Shown here: in pieces, positions 45,856-56,752 of the stretch
Numbering within the stretch: the first letter of the stretch is position 1
How the letters are laid out: the number at the start of each line of letters is the position of its first letter
Assembly (NCBI GenBank): GCA_001414485.1
Contig: LLEY01000079.1
Location: forward strand, 124,001 to 188,000
Direction of reading: 5' to 3'
Source of the DNA: Calycina herbarum
Taxonomy: Eukaryota > Ascomycota > Leotiomycetes > Helotiales > Pezizellaceae
DNA length: 64,000 nucleotides
The notes under the pieces: model-generated
What the model saw: only the letters and a program-made list of their open reading frames with translations
Databases searched by the model: none
Told to the model about the DNA's origin: nothing
Program-made: the position numbers and the translations under genes

Positions 45856-48505
45856 CTAACAATCAACGCCTATGCTACTAATATCCGAGACTAGGTAGCC
45901 TATATACTTATTTTGCTATATACCTGTATAAAACTTTGCCTCCTATTCCCGGCCATCAGGTCCTAAGCTATATAAAAAGTGCTAGGTATCTAGGAGTAGA
46001 CTACATCTATCTGCTACCTTTTGCTTTAAATTAGCCCTAAAATCTGCACTAGTAAAGCCGCGGCCCTAGATATTGTTATTATTAAAGTAGAATTTGTAAA
46101 CGGAGTCATAGCCTGCCTATCTAGCAAATGTTGATAGCTGGCGAGAGGTTTGTAGGTTGATCTAATACGTGACCTCCCTAACCTTTATCGACCCGCTAGC
46201 CTTAGAGCCCTTAGCATTTTTTAGATCGTTCCTATCGTAGCTATTAACGAGGTTGCTAAGTAGGTACTCTATACACTCTTTCATAGTTGGCTTAAATAGC
46301 AGGCCCAGGGCCCATTCGATCGCGATAGAGACTTCCTCTATAGAGCCCTTGTTGTACTAACGTATTAGCGAGCCTGAGCCTAAGTCTAAAGCACCTTGCT
46401 GTACTGCTGTGGGACAGAATTCCTTCTCGATGAGGGTAGCGAGTGTCGGGCGGCTCAAGTATTTTCCAGTCCCGACGCCCGCGCATTTCTTGTCGATGAT
46501 AGGTGGTGCTGACATAGGCGGTGGGCTTGATAATTGAGGAGGTGGAGGACTTTTAGGGTTGTGTTGCTCTGTGACCCCGTTCCAGAGGACATTGACGCCC
46601 GGGGTCCGCTCCCAGCTCCCAGCCTTTGATCCTAGGTAGGTCCGCACGCTCTTTGCCACCTTGCCGTCGCCTATATCAAAAGGGACCGTGTCGTACGATA
46701 GAAGGTTGGCTACCTCCCCCGCAACCTGCGGCGCAGAAAATGACGTTCCTGACCCGTGTATAAGGTTACCTGATTTGTCTAGACAGCTAACGTCCTCCCC
46801 CACGGCGTTAAGATTGACTTGAGGCCCGCCCTGGCTGAATAGGGAGGGAAGGCCGTTACTTTTGCACGATCCAACTACAATTATAGGTAAATCGTCGCTT
46901 CCCCATACGGCTGGCGCTTGAAAGATCAAGGGGTGCCCTTGTTGGGCCTCGTTACCTGCAGACTGAACTATCGGGACATCCATGTCGAGAAGACTCTTGA
47001 TGACGTCTCGAAATTCTGAGATGGTTTCCCTCCTCATTCTCTCAGTTGTTGCTATCGACGAGGTAACCACGCTCTTCTTACGACGCTCAGGTCGGCTCAC
47101 CATGTCTTCTATGATCATCATAAATCCCTCTATCATCTCTGCTACTGTAATCTCGTGGAGCTTAACTACAACTAGCTTAGCTTGTTTTGCTACGCCATAC
47201 GTCGGGCTTAGTGCTTTGCCAGCAGTGCAGGTGCTGTGTGATATGCTTATAGGATCCTCCCAAGGAGCCGAATTCGACAACCTCGCTAACCGAGTCACGA
47301 GGTGTTGCTCATCGGGGACTCGATTAGGGAATTCCTACAGTACGTTAGCAGGTATTTCAATGTCCAACTTTCTAGTCTACCATTCCTTTCTCACTTCTAG
47401 TTGTCATTGTCTTGGCTTAGAAGAGAAAGAGTAGCTATTGCTTGAGAAGAGTTTGGAGAATAGCTACTAGTAGCATTTGCATAAACAACTTACACCATTC
47501 TTCCAAGCCACCCCTTCCTCGAAATGGTACACGAAGCTGTGTCGTCCGTTATTGCTCTCATACACATAGTTCTTAAGGTCGTTAATATTAGGAATGGTGC
47601 TAAAATAAAGATTAACCATCACGCCCTATCTTACTATCTAGTGTCAAGTGGACCTACCTAGGCTGGCTAATAACGACTAGCTCCGGGACAGCATTCACCT
47701 GCGTAGAGTATCGGACGTCCCTCTTAGCTTTGGCTGCCGATGATGATACAAGTGGAGCCAAGTTGCTAGGTGACATATAGCGATCAACCTGTCCGGCAAC
47801 GTTGGGCTCGACAGCTTTCACCCCTGGGTTCTTGGCAATTTGCTCACGCTGGGAGTCGGTAGCTATAGCAAAAAAAGGTAAGCAAAGAAATAGTCAAAAG
47901 TTGAGAAAAATGTTAAAAAACAGTGCAGAGTAATATATAAGTTATAAGTGTTACTTACTATTCATGGCTACCCAAAATACAAGTCTTCCTCTTGAAGAGA
48001 GTGGGGGTCGCACATTGTCTTTCCCAACAACATCTAGGAGGAATCTTTCTGTCTTGCTAGTTTCATCGTTGTTCTTGCCATCCCGCGGGAAGATAAGGTA
48101 CCCTAGGTCTCGGGGGGGGTTGTCTCGCTCCGACAGTCCAGTAACAACAACCGCACGACGATCAGCTCGGGTAGTGCCAGACTCGATAGATACTTCTAGG
48201 GGATGGAACTCAACTACAGTATCGACATCGGCGTAGCCTCGCAACTGGGTAACCTCGTCAGGTGAGGCCTCCACAGTCCATGAGACCAGTTGTTCTTGGA
48301 GGTTCGTCCAAGGCAAGAGGTCCTCGGTTCCGACGATATTCTTAACAAACTCGCTAGTCTTCGAAATATCGGTGCCGTTCTTTGGAAAGATTGTGTAGAG
48401 TGCTTTGCCAGGGCTAGGCTGCCTATCGATTCGAGGAAGGTTAGTAGCTAGAGTATAGCTGAAAAGGCAGATAATGTATACGAAGAACGGTAATAGAGAC
48501 CGCAT
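45856..48505 (-). pseudogene. Secreted subtilisin-like (S8) protease with a RIPed C-terminal module
   Basis: Four exons: 48505-47959, 47862-47658, 47599-47494, 47334-45856. They total 2337 nt, an exact multiple of three (778 aa). Residues 1-20 are a signal peptide. Two propeptide-like units follow. Of the catalytic triad, the Asp position reads Glu (F-E-E-G-V, residue 278), His is in HSTC (319), Asn in SAGN (414), and Ser in G-T-S-F-S-A-P-Q (484). A Pro-rich linker leads to a Cys-containing module starting IDKKCAGVG (about 566). That module has seven TAG stops, all CAG-type, the first at 46357. The catalytic part has none. A protein truncated before the module could still be made. The Glu may impair activity. 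Confidence 0.75.
45897..46497 (-). repeat. Inverted duplication, copy I (C-terminal secreted module)
   Basis: It is nearly identical, in inverted orientation, to 54202-54801, with essentially only transition differences. Edges are AGCCTATATACTT on the left and the bases for ATCGACAAGAAATG on the right. Outside these edges the two genes are unrelated. Confidence 0.88.
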
Positions 48506-49327
48506 AGTGAAAGGATGTTGAGAATCGAAGATAGGGAGGAGATGAGAAGACAAATATATAAGATCGACAAATACTAAAACTTGAAGGTTGCTAAAAGAGA
48601 AGAGGATGAGCTGTTCAAATGTTTTCTGGATTGTAGAACGACAAGAGATTCTTATAGAAAGTTGATATCCTTCTACGCTGCAAAGAAAACTTCTATCTTT
48701 AGTCCAACAAAGTATACATAAACATGAGGAGTTGGTCGGTAAGAATTCGTGGCATTGCTCTTGGTATGGCCCTACTCGGCCGCATCTCATTCTTTCATTC
48801 TCAAGGGTACAACAGTAGCCATTCTCTTAATCCCGAAGAGGAAAATGAGGCTATGTTTCGAGAACGGCTGCTATTGCCTCTTGTGATTAAGAAGATGGTA
48901 TTTTAGACGTACGAAGATTCGGCGGCAATGCCTTATGCTCTTAGGTTGGACTTACCTCGGCTCGGATCCTTCGACTTGTTCCAAGGTTACATCCATGGTG
49001 ATCGTACGAAAGGAACAGGGAAGCTCCGTCCTGGGCTCTTTGCTAAGAATTGTATTTTGGTCGTGGTATGGAGTTGTGGATTGTTTCTTTGACATAATTT
49101 CCTCAACGTACGCCCTTAGGACGCTATTTATGTGTGACGTGATGTTGGCGGGGCCGTTGGTGGGGCTTGTAACGGGTCAACCTCATCTAATGTGCCCGTC
49201 GTAACGACGCAGTGTGTGTGACCCGAGTAACCCGACACCAACCGAGAACCCTCTTATAGGAGAGCTACACGAGATAACTAGGAAATTAACTGTCGGCGCC
49301 CTTTATCCCTAACACATCCTACTCCCT
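48506..49327. other. Divergent promoter region and possible small ORF
   Basis: Upstream of the protease start is about 220 bp of spacer. Beyond it a plus-strand frame at 48724-48906 (ATG, 60 aa, hydrophobic N-terminus M-A-L-L-G-R-I-S-F-F) could encode a small secreted protein, but support is weak. Nothing else recognised to 49327. Confidence 0.3.
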
Positions 49328-49830
49328 GTAATGTCGCGAGGCAGTGACGAGAATACTTTCAGACCAGTAAAATTTCACCTTATAGTAACATGTCCAACAT
49401 GGCGAAGCAGAAGGGCGTTAACGAGAATACTCTAGGCCAACCAACGGCCTATAATCCTTCAAGGTAAAATATCAAACCAACATTTCCAACACGACGAAGC
49501 AGAAGGATTTTAACAAGGATACTCTGGGCCGACTAACGGTCTACAATCCAACCAGGTAAATTATCAAACCAACATTTCCGACATGGCGAAGCAGAAGGAT
49601 GTTAACGAGGATACTCTAGGCCGGCCAACGGTCTACAATCCAGCAAGGTAAAATATCAAACCAACATTTCCAACACGACAAAGTAGAAGGATGTTGACGA
49701 GAACACTTTAGGCCAGCAAACAATCCTACGAGATAAAAGGCAGCTCCGAAACAATAATGCCAACACGGCGAAGCAGTAGGGCGCTAACGAGCATACTTTA
49801 GACTAACTTTAGAATAATTTACGATCCTAC
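49328..49830. repeat. Tandem repeat, about 92-bp unit, about 5 copies
   Basis: Units start at 49399, 49491, 49583, 49675 and 49765 with A(T/C)GGCGAAGCAG-type starts. A partial unit lies before 49399. The first three spacings are exactly 92 bp and the next is 90 bp. Each unit contains GAAGCAGAAGG, ACTCTAGGCC and ATCAAACCAACATTTCC. Differences are mainly transitions. Confidence 0.88.
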
Positions 49831-50612
49831 ACGTATCCAACACCTCCTCAAGCCACTCTCTATTTGATTGAGAGAGGCAGTGAAATAGATTTGAAATAAC
49901 GGAGTGAGAATTCATGTTGGTCTGTATAGACGTGGTCCTCAAAAATGCGTCAAAATAGGTCCAGGCTACCGACCCTGTGTGACAATCAGACGTGAGATGA
50001 TCGCTAGAAACTCAAATAGCACAAACTAGATCCTTGCGAACTATTCGCTGATGTCCGATGCAGAATTGGGTTTAAACACGTTTATTAAGCGTGACCGCAG
50101 CATCAAGTATATTTGTACCTGGAGAGATGATTGCCCTGGAGGACAAGCCGATCGCTTCGACAAAAGCGATAGTGTACAGAGGAACAACATACTATCGAGG
50201 AAGGAGAAGTGATTCAGCGGGGTAGGAGTATGTGGTCAAGTTTGCTTGGCCGTCTGATAAGACGCAACGGGAGGGAAGATTGTTGAGGTTGGCGAGAGAG
50301 GAGTTACGGGCGTGGCTAAATGGTTCTATTATAAATGTATTGCCATAGAATTAATTTACTTCAATAGTCTAGAGAAAGAAATGCGCAAGGCTTTGTAAGG
50401 TCCCTTTCCATAAGTGCCACAAGCCGCTGTAAGGATTTTGATAGTAGATTTGGGAGGTTTGTCTTCATTTCCTGAAATGCTATTGAGGCAGAGAAGACTG
50501 TTCGTAGTCTTGTAATGTGCTGATACAATCAAGTGCCCTTTGCACCGCAATCGAGATTTGTTCAAAGAGAAACCACGTTACTGAAGTCCGCTTCCTCGCA
50601 AAACATTTGCAT
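49831..50612. other. Intergenic, downstream of the membrane-protein gene
   Basis: No gene supported. A minus-strand frame at 50356-50565 is likely the 3' untranslated region of the gene at 50613-51250 or chance. Confidence 0.35.
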
Positions 50613-51250
50613 TTAGCTCCTTAAGAGTGGGGCGCTTTCATGGTGTCCTGACAAGTCTTCTTCGCCAGTATGGCCCGCGCTAGCAATATTCCTTGACGCA
50701 TAGATGAAGGGGATAATAAAGGGTATCCTATTCAGCCGAGTCAGTAACATTTTCTTTATATCGAGAAGGGCGTTTTAAGAGAGTGATGCGCTTACTGGCA
50801 AACAACCCCCGCCTTAACAAGGTTCTCGGTTCCCAGACTATGCGACCCCGTCTTTATGAGGGTGCGAATCACCATCACAGTCCAGACCAATAGGGAGAGT
50901 GCGGTTTTCACCTGTTGACACAGTAGGTAGGTTTTGGGACTGAGGCCCCTAACTGAGAGATAGCGGTGGATCTCGACGCAGGTTAAGGAGAGTGTAATGA
51001 GCGTGAGGATGAGGAAGAGGATCCATGAACTGTATGTAGGTGGTTGGTATGAGAATGGCGGGTTTGGTAGGGCATGAGGGGGAAGGAGAAGGCAAAAGGA
51101 GGGAGGGGATAAGGGGTAGACTTACATAAATGCGAAGCTTGGGTCCGATTTGGCGGCTAGGAGGAGCACGATGAAGGTTGTGAATGCGAGGACGGTGAGG
51201 ACAAGGAGGGACTGCAGGGCCCAGAAGGTAACAAGAATGGCATCGTCCAT
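50613..51250 (-). CDS. Small three-helix membrane protein, intact, two introns
   Basis: Exons 51250-51126, 51029-50796 and 50727-50613 are joined by GTAAGT...CATACAG and GTAAGC...GAATAG introns. They total 474 nt (157 aa) in one frame. The N-terminus M-D-D-A-I-L-V-T-F-W starts a first hydrophobic helix, exon 2 opens with a second (S-W-I-L-F-L-I-L-T-L-I) and a third follows (A-L-S-L-L-V-W-T-V-M-V-I). The tail is hydrophilic and ends P-L-L-R-S. It likely sits in a membrane with a cytosolic tail. No family recognised. This is one of the few undamaged genes here. Confidence 0.65.
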
Positions 51251-52463
51251 TGCGCTTAAGTTGAATAACGTGTCGGGCGCGACGGTTCTGGGGCTGGGTA
51301 TCTCGATGGAAAGAAAATTCACACGAGTGAGTATGTCTAGATGGCGCGGAGTTTAAACGTAGTAGGGGGTTCGACTTGGTTGCTTTAACAGAAAACAAAT
51401 CACGTTGCTATGGGAGAGGCGTTGATTAATGTAGATGTGTTGGTTGATTTACGTTGCTTATGTATTAATAAGCGCTAGGATTATGATTGGGGTAGGGATG
51501 CTCGGCAGTGCAGCGGCACGGCGGTTGTGGCAATGAAGTGCATTCATTCTTTTTGAGCTGTGGTGTCGTGGAAAAAAGATTGTACAGAACATCTGCGGGA
51601 TCTTGGAGGATCTCAAGGGTCCTGCTATGATGTGGTGTGTACTTTTCACAGGGCTGAAACTTGGGGTGACCACGCAAGTCTTTTCTTAAATCTCTTTTGT
51701 AATAAAGGGGATTCAGTGTGTTTCTCTTAAAATGGCGATGAAAGAGAATAAATAGGAGAGGGAACGCTCTATTTGCCTTGCGGGCAGGAAATATTTTTGA
51801 AAGGTGGAGTAAAGATCCTGTTCTAAGTTTCTCAAATTTTTAATAGATTAATAGAAGGTACCAGTGTCGAACAGAGAACGCCCGCGACACAGGGATTACT
51901 AGAAGACATAATGAGTGCGCCTGGAAGGGTACTGAAACAGCGTGGCCAACTCGGTCGCATGTTAGGAAGCCAAGAACCAACATAAAGTGCAAGCCAAAAA
52001 TTCCGGCAGCCTTGATATAACACAAGGTAAGTTGGTCGTATTTTTAGACGTGTACTATGCCTTCTCTTGCTAAGAATCCTTTTCAGCCTGTTTGATCTTT
52101 TAGAGACCATTTGAATGACCTCTCATGAGATTCACGCCGCAACTTAGGGTCCACTTCAATGTTGGAAGTATAAGCAATAGAAGCATAGCCTCGTCCAGGA
52201 AGACGATGTTGAGATTTTATTGAACAGGTGTCTTTTAAGAGCCGTTTAAATGGTCTGTTGGAGGGTTTACGTACAGGGTCTTGTCGATTTCGTCCTTACA
52301 ACTAAGGTGCATAGCCTCATATTATTACGAAGTGTTAAAATTTTGTTGTTGGAATTAGGGTGACCAAGAGATAAATAGAAGATGGGTTCCTTTACTACAT
52401 CAACACATTCTTTTGAGGTCAGAAAATAAACAAGGTCACGCTCCTATATTTTTTTTAACTACA
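51251..52463. other. Intergenic between two spliced genes
   Basis: It holds the divergent promoters of the membrane-protein gene and the SGNH hydrolase. Minus-strand frames at 51458-51677 and 51832-52110 have no recognisable features. A T-rich, then CTACA, stretch precedes the hydrolase start. Confidence 0.4.
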
Positions 52464-54035
52464 ATGATCTTAAAAACAGTCCTTTCTATTAGCCTGTAAG
52501 TCTATTTATGTAACCCTTTTCTCTGATGATTCTTATTTTTTTAACAAACTTCTAGGAGCATCATCTCCTCAAGCTCAGCTATACCATTAGTTGACCATAT
52601 TCAAAATATTCCTCGAGACCTAGGAGACATCAAAGAATGGACAGTTGTTGGAGACTCTTACGCTACTGGCGTTGGAGCAGGAAAATGGGATGAGTTTCAC
52701 AGATGCTTTCGTTTTAACGGAGCTTACCCTCGTTTAATGAACACTGATATTCGTCTCACTGGATCTATGAATGGGCGCCTCTTGAACAACGTTGCTTGCT
52801 CTGGTGCTAGCTCTAAGGAAGTTCTAGCGGAGCAGTTTCGTGACGAGCCTACCTTTGATTGGCAATACGGACAACGTCCAGTTTTTGGGAAGCCCCAGAT
52901 GGCAGTTATCCACGTCGGCGGTGATGATATCGACTTCCTCGGCTTGGTCAATAATTGCATCTACGAAATCCTTCCATATAAAAGTTGTTCGAAGCAACTT
53001 GAATTTTCATGGGCCTTGCTTCGGACTTCGCCTACCGACAATACACCAAACTCAGCACTCGTGAAAAATATTGCATCTGTTATTCAAGCTACTGTGGACA
53101 AGGGTCGCAAAGGTGTCGGCAATGATTTCAGAGCCTTCGTCCCCGCCTATGCTAGATTTTTCAACGAAAAAACAGAGCTATGCAACAAACGAACCTGGAA
53201 CTTGTACTTAGGGGGTAGGTACGGAGCGACGCTTCTGTCAAACGGCCTACGCAAAACTTTCAACGATATGTCCGATGTGTTAAACGCAGCAGTAAAGGCC
53301 GCAGTCTCTGGATTCAAGGATATCGGGGTCAGCTATGTGGAGTGGAATGACATCCTCGACGGTCATAGATACTGCGAGGGGGTTGATGAGCCGGCCCCAG
53401 ACAACGAGGGGACCTGGTTCTTTAATCATCCTGCAATCCTTGACACCAGAAACTTTCCCTGGTTGAACACGTTAGCAACTAAGATAGATGGATCTTCAAA
53501 AGATTACGCTGACTTCCGAGCAAAGCACGATTCAAATACAGAGTTCAAGGTCAACAACAACCCAATGTCATCCAAAGACTTTAGGGATGCTCTTTACGAC
53601 TCTGTTTTAGGTTCAAAGGAGGGAGAAGTCCAAGCAGAAGCTTTTGGAGACAGCTACAAGCAGACCTTTGTTAACCTCATCAAGGTCTTCCATCCTAAAC
53701 CAGTTCTCCACGCTAAAATTATGGACAAGATATTTGAAGAATTCAAAAAGGAGCTACCTAAGGAAGAACTCAAATGTCGAGGAATCTCAGGCACACTCGC
53801 TGTCAACAAAGACAAGGCTCTAATCGCAGCTGACGAGTTCTGCAAAAGGACTGACCCACCAAGTAGTAAACCGGAAAATTCAAATCAAGGTACACCAGAT
53901 GACATGATCATTTCACTACGGAACTACCTAGATGAAGGTAAAACAATTACCAATCACGACGAATGTGTAAAAGGATTCAGCAAAATCCTGGATAGCTGTG
54001 ATGGAAACAATCCGGCTAATGTAAGTAGTCCATAA
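52464..54035 (+). CDS. Secreted SGNH (GDSL-like) hydrolase with C-terminal module
   Basis: Exon 1 is 52464-52495 and exon 2 is 52556-54035, with a 60-bp GTAAG...TCTAG intron in between. The signal peptide spans residues 1-19. SGNH block I is VVGDSYATGVG (Ser45). Block II is ACSGASS (Gly94). Block III reads GGDD (132-135) rather than GxND, and block V is DGHRYCE (279-285). A second domain with F-C-K-R and C-D-G-N-N-P (about residues 430-500) follows. GTAAGT at 54021 suggests a further intron leading to the module at 54036-54801; otherwise translation ends at 54035. The enzyme is likely an esterase or lipase acting outside the cell. The catalytic part is free of RIP stops. Confidence 0.75.
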
Positions 54036-54801
54036 TCTTCCCTCACAGCTAAACGAGTACTGATACGACGATTAGCCCCAGAATTACAAGTTCGGAGGTT
54101 CCTACAAAAATCTAGACGGTTGGCTTTACTTTATCCAACCTTTGAAATCCAACCAAGGATACATTGACTCAACTACAACCGGCATCCCCACCATCTCCCC
54201 CATCGACAAGAAATGCGCGGGCGTCGGGACTGGAAAATACTTGAGCCGCCCGACACTCGCTACCCTCATCGAGAAGGAATTCTATCCTACGGCAGTGTAG
54301 TAAGGTGCTTTGGACTTAGGCTCAGGCTCGCTAATACGTCAGTACAACAAGGGCTCTATAGAGGAAGTCTCTATCGCGATCGAATAGGCCCTGGGCCTGC
54401 TATTTAAGCCAACTATGAAAGAGTGTATAGAGTACCTGCTTAGTAACCTCGTTAATGGCTGCGATAGGAACGATCCGAAAAATGCTAAGGGCTCTAAGGC
54501 TAGCGGGTCGATAAAGGTTAGGGAGGTCACGTATTAGATCAACCTACAAACCTCCCGCCAGCCATCAACATTTGCTAGATAGACAGGCTATGACTCCGTT
54601 TACAAATTCTACTTTAACAATAACAATATCTAGGGCCGCGGCTTTACTAGTACAGATTTTAGGGCTGATTTAAAGCAAAAGGTAGCGGATAGATGTAGTC
54701 TACTCCCAGATACCTAGCACTTTTCATATAGCTTAGGACCTGATGGCCGGGAATAGGAGGCAAAGTTTTATACGGGTATATAGTAAAATAAGTATATAGG
54801 C
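54036..54801 (+). pseudogene. Continuation of the hydrolase gene: second C-terminal module, RIPed
   Basis: After a short segment with K-F-G-G-S-Y-K and D-G-W-L-Y-F, the sequence enters IDKKCAGVG (54202) and follows the protease module to 54801. Stops here include a TAG-TAA pair and further TAG codons, all CAG/CAA-type. It is cut off by element F after TAGGC (54797-54801), so the natural C-terminus is lost. The module resembles the preceding hydrolase module (both have a C-D-x-N-D/N-P motif), suggesting tandem repeats of one domain. Confidence 0.6.
54202..54801 (+). repeat. Inverted duplication, copy II
   Basis: The counterpart of 45897-46497 (600 versus 601 bp). The downstream end is truncated by the element F LTR, so the original duplication may have been longer. 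Confidence 0.88.
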
Positions 54802-55085
54802 TGTGATAGAACCATCAGGAATTGATCGGAATGATCGGAATTGGAATTGCCGAGTCTACGTGCCGAATAGGATACGATACAGATGTTGTTTCAGGATTTA
54901 GAAAAGCCAGATGGCTTCCAGACTTACTATTGTCCGAACCTCTTATAAATAGCTGCCTCCTCTCTATCGGGAAAGACTAATTTAGTCTTTTCCTTCGTAT
55001 CAGAGCCTAGTATTCAGATATGTTATTCTATTAAACGCACTTCTATATGCCTCTTTTATAGTAGTATCCGTTTTATGCCGTTATA
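54802..55085 (+). repeat. Element F 5' LTR (284 bp)
   Basis: It is close to the solo LTR at 21617-21891 and, in its second half, to the D LTR. TATAAATAG at 54944-54952 precedes the self-primer at 54979 by about 27 nt. Confidence 0.85.
54979..54991 (+). promoter_or_regulatory. Predicted mRNA 5'-end self-primer of element F
   Basis: AATTTAGTCTTTT, the exact reverse complement of 55088-55100 inside the element. Confidence 0.6.
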
Positions 55086-55087
55086 TT

Positions 55088-55100
55088 AAAAGACTAAATT
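55088..55100 (+). promoter_or_regulatory. Self-priming primer-binding site of element F
   Basis: AAAAGACTAAATT lies 2 nt inside the LTR end. It differs from the D site (AAAAGATCAAATT), and the LTR partner differs in the matching bases, so pairing is kept. Confidence 0.6.
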
Positions 55101-55459
55101 CGACTCCGCCGAGGACGGCCTATTATAATATCTTACTCGAGCGCGCCGGCGTACCTGCTTCGAATTCGATTCGGCCTAGATTCGGATTAGTATATCAATA
55201 ACCTTAAATAGCCAGGTAATCAGAGACTACCTAGACGGCTAGTGACACCAGGGTTTAGTGTCTGAACAGTTAGCTGGTAAAATTATAGGCGATTCCTACG
55301 TTAATAGGAGTGGACTACGCTGAGTACTCCTAAGACTTCTAATAACCCTCTCTGTGTAGGGATTGCTATATAAGATACAGACAGTCGACGATATACAGTC
55401 ACCCGGAAGGCTCCTACATCTACCCCTTAACCCCCCCCCTTTTCGAATCGATATATAAC

Positions 55460-56216
55460 ATGTCGAATTCTAAAGCTCTGCTTAAGAGTGTTAAGCAACC
55501 TACTAGGGAAGCTAGTAGACCCCCCTCCGAAAGGTCTACGAACCGCACTCGTACGCCTAAAAACAAAAAGTCTTAGAAAGGAAAGCAACCTGCTCGAAAC
55601 CCTAAAGATAACCGAGACTTTTCTAATATAGACGAGATACGAGGTGTAGTATAAGGCTTAGAAGAAAAACTTTAAGATAACAACGATCGATTCGCCTAGT
55701 TAGAAAGGATGATAAGCGAACTCTAACTGGCCTCTATAAATCCACCTAGAATCGATCCCGAGCCTCTTTCGCCTCTAAGTACTACGCGAGACCCTTATTG
55801 CTTAAGGGATCCTACCTCTAATGCCTTCCCTTAACGGCAGACTACTCTACCTGCTTTCGAAGGCACCCCGAATCCCCTCCTACCCTGAACCGCTAAAAGC
55901 AAGATCACGGAAAGGATTGAACCCTTGAATGACGGTACCTTACCTACCTACTAACAATGGAAGATATCGGTATACGATAGACTCCTAGTAAACGCCGATT
56001 ATTATAATACTATACTGACTTAAAAGGCCCTCATCTGGGGAACAACTACTGGCCACGCTAGGAACTACCTTAAGCCTAGATACGAGTCTAAGTCGATTTA
56101 TATTGCTTTCTACGATTATTAAGATATAATTAAACTTTTAGATTCATATTTCTTAACCGGATATAAGACAGAGGATGCACGGAACGCCTTCTAGGCCTTG
56201 TAGATGGGTGGAAAGG
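55460..56216 (+). pseudogene. Element F gag, RIPed
   Basis: ATG 55460 opens Met-Ser-Asn-Ser-Lys-Ala, then a basic region with S-N-I-D-E-I-R-G-V-V as in D. Many TAG/TAA follow. It is collinear with D gag until the E insertion at AAAGG. Confidence 0.75.
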
Positions 56217-56662
56217 TGTAACGAAACTCAAACGAACTAAACAAAGATGACTAAGTCTCGAAGGTTGGTATGCAGTAAGAAGTATGAATGCGCTAGGTTG
56301 TTCACTTAGAAGTGAACTCGTTACTTGTATCAAAGATGTTAAATAAGATGATAAGATTGATAACTAAAGTTGAGCATAAAGCTCCTATCTAGGTGGCAGA
56401 CGTGCTAGTATATATAGAACCCTTCGTGCTACCTGGATCCCTATATAAGCCTGGATCCCTGGATCCCTTTGGATCCTTTAAGGGATCTAACGGGATCTAT
56501 TACGTGACCTCCAACAGTTATCTAATAGTAAGATCCTGGAATACCTAAATGCCTTCGTATTACTGATTCCCTCTTGTGCTACCTTCCATTTCCTGGATAT
56601 CGTGCCTTGTCCTGTCAGAGCGCCGTCTAGACTACTTACTATGTATAACGTGATTCGTAACA
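56217..56662 (-). repeat. Element E LTR (3' LTR in element sense)
   Basis: This 446-bp LTR has a U3 centre carrying repeated GGATCC / GGGATC words (56440-56500), unlike the other LTRs. The outer parts are shared with A. Confidence 0.88.
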
Positions 56663-56752
56663 CTATCCCCTTCTTAGCCTAGCGTGTCCTCACGCTTAAG
56701 TATAAGCTAAGGAACTCGGTTAAGGTGCTAGCAGCATCCTTTCCTTTCTATT

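Noticed and set aside
46982..47434. 150-codon plus-strand frame
   Set aside because: It is antisense to the protease exon 4, whose motifs and splicing are clear.
51458..52110. Several minus-strand frames
   Set aside because: Two frames overlap each other, with no motifs or splice support.
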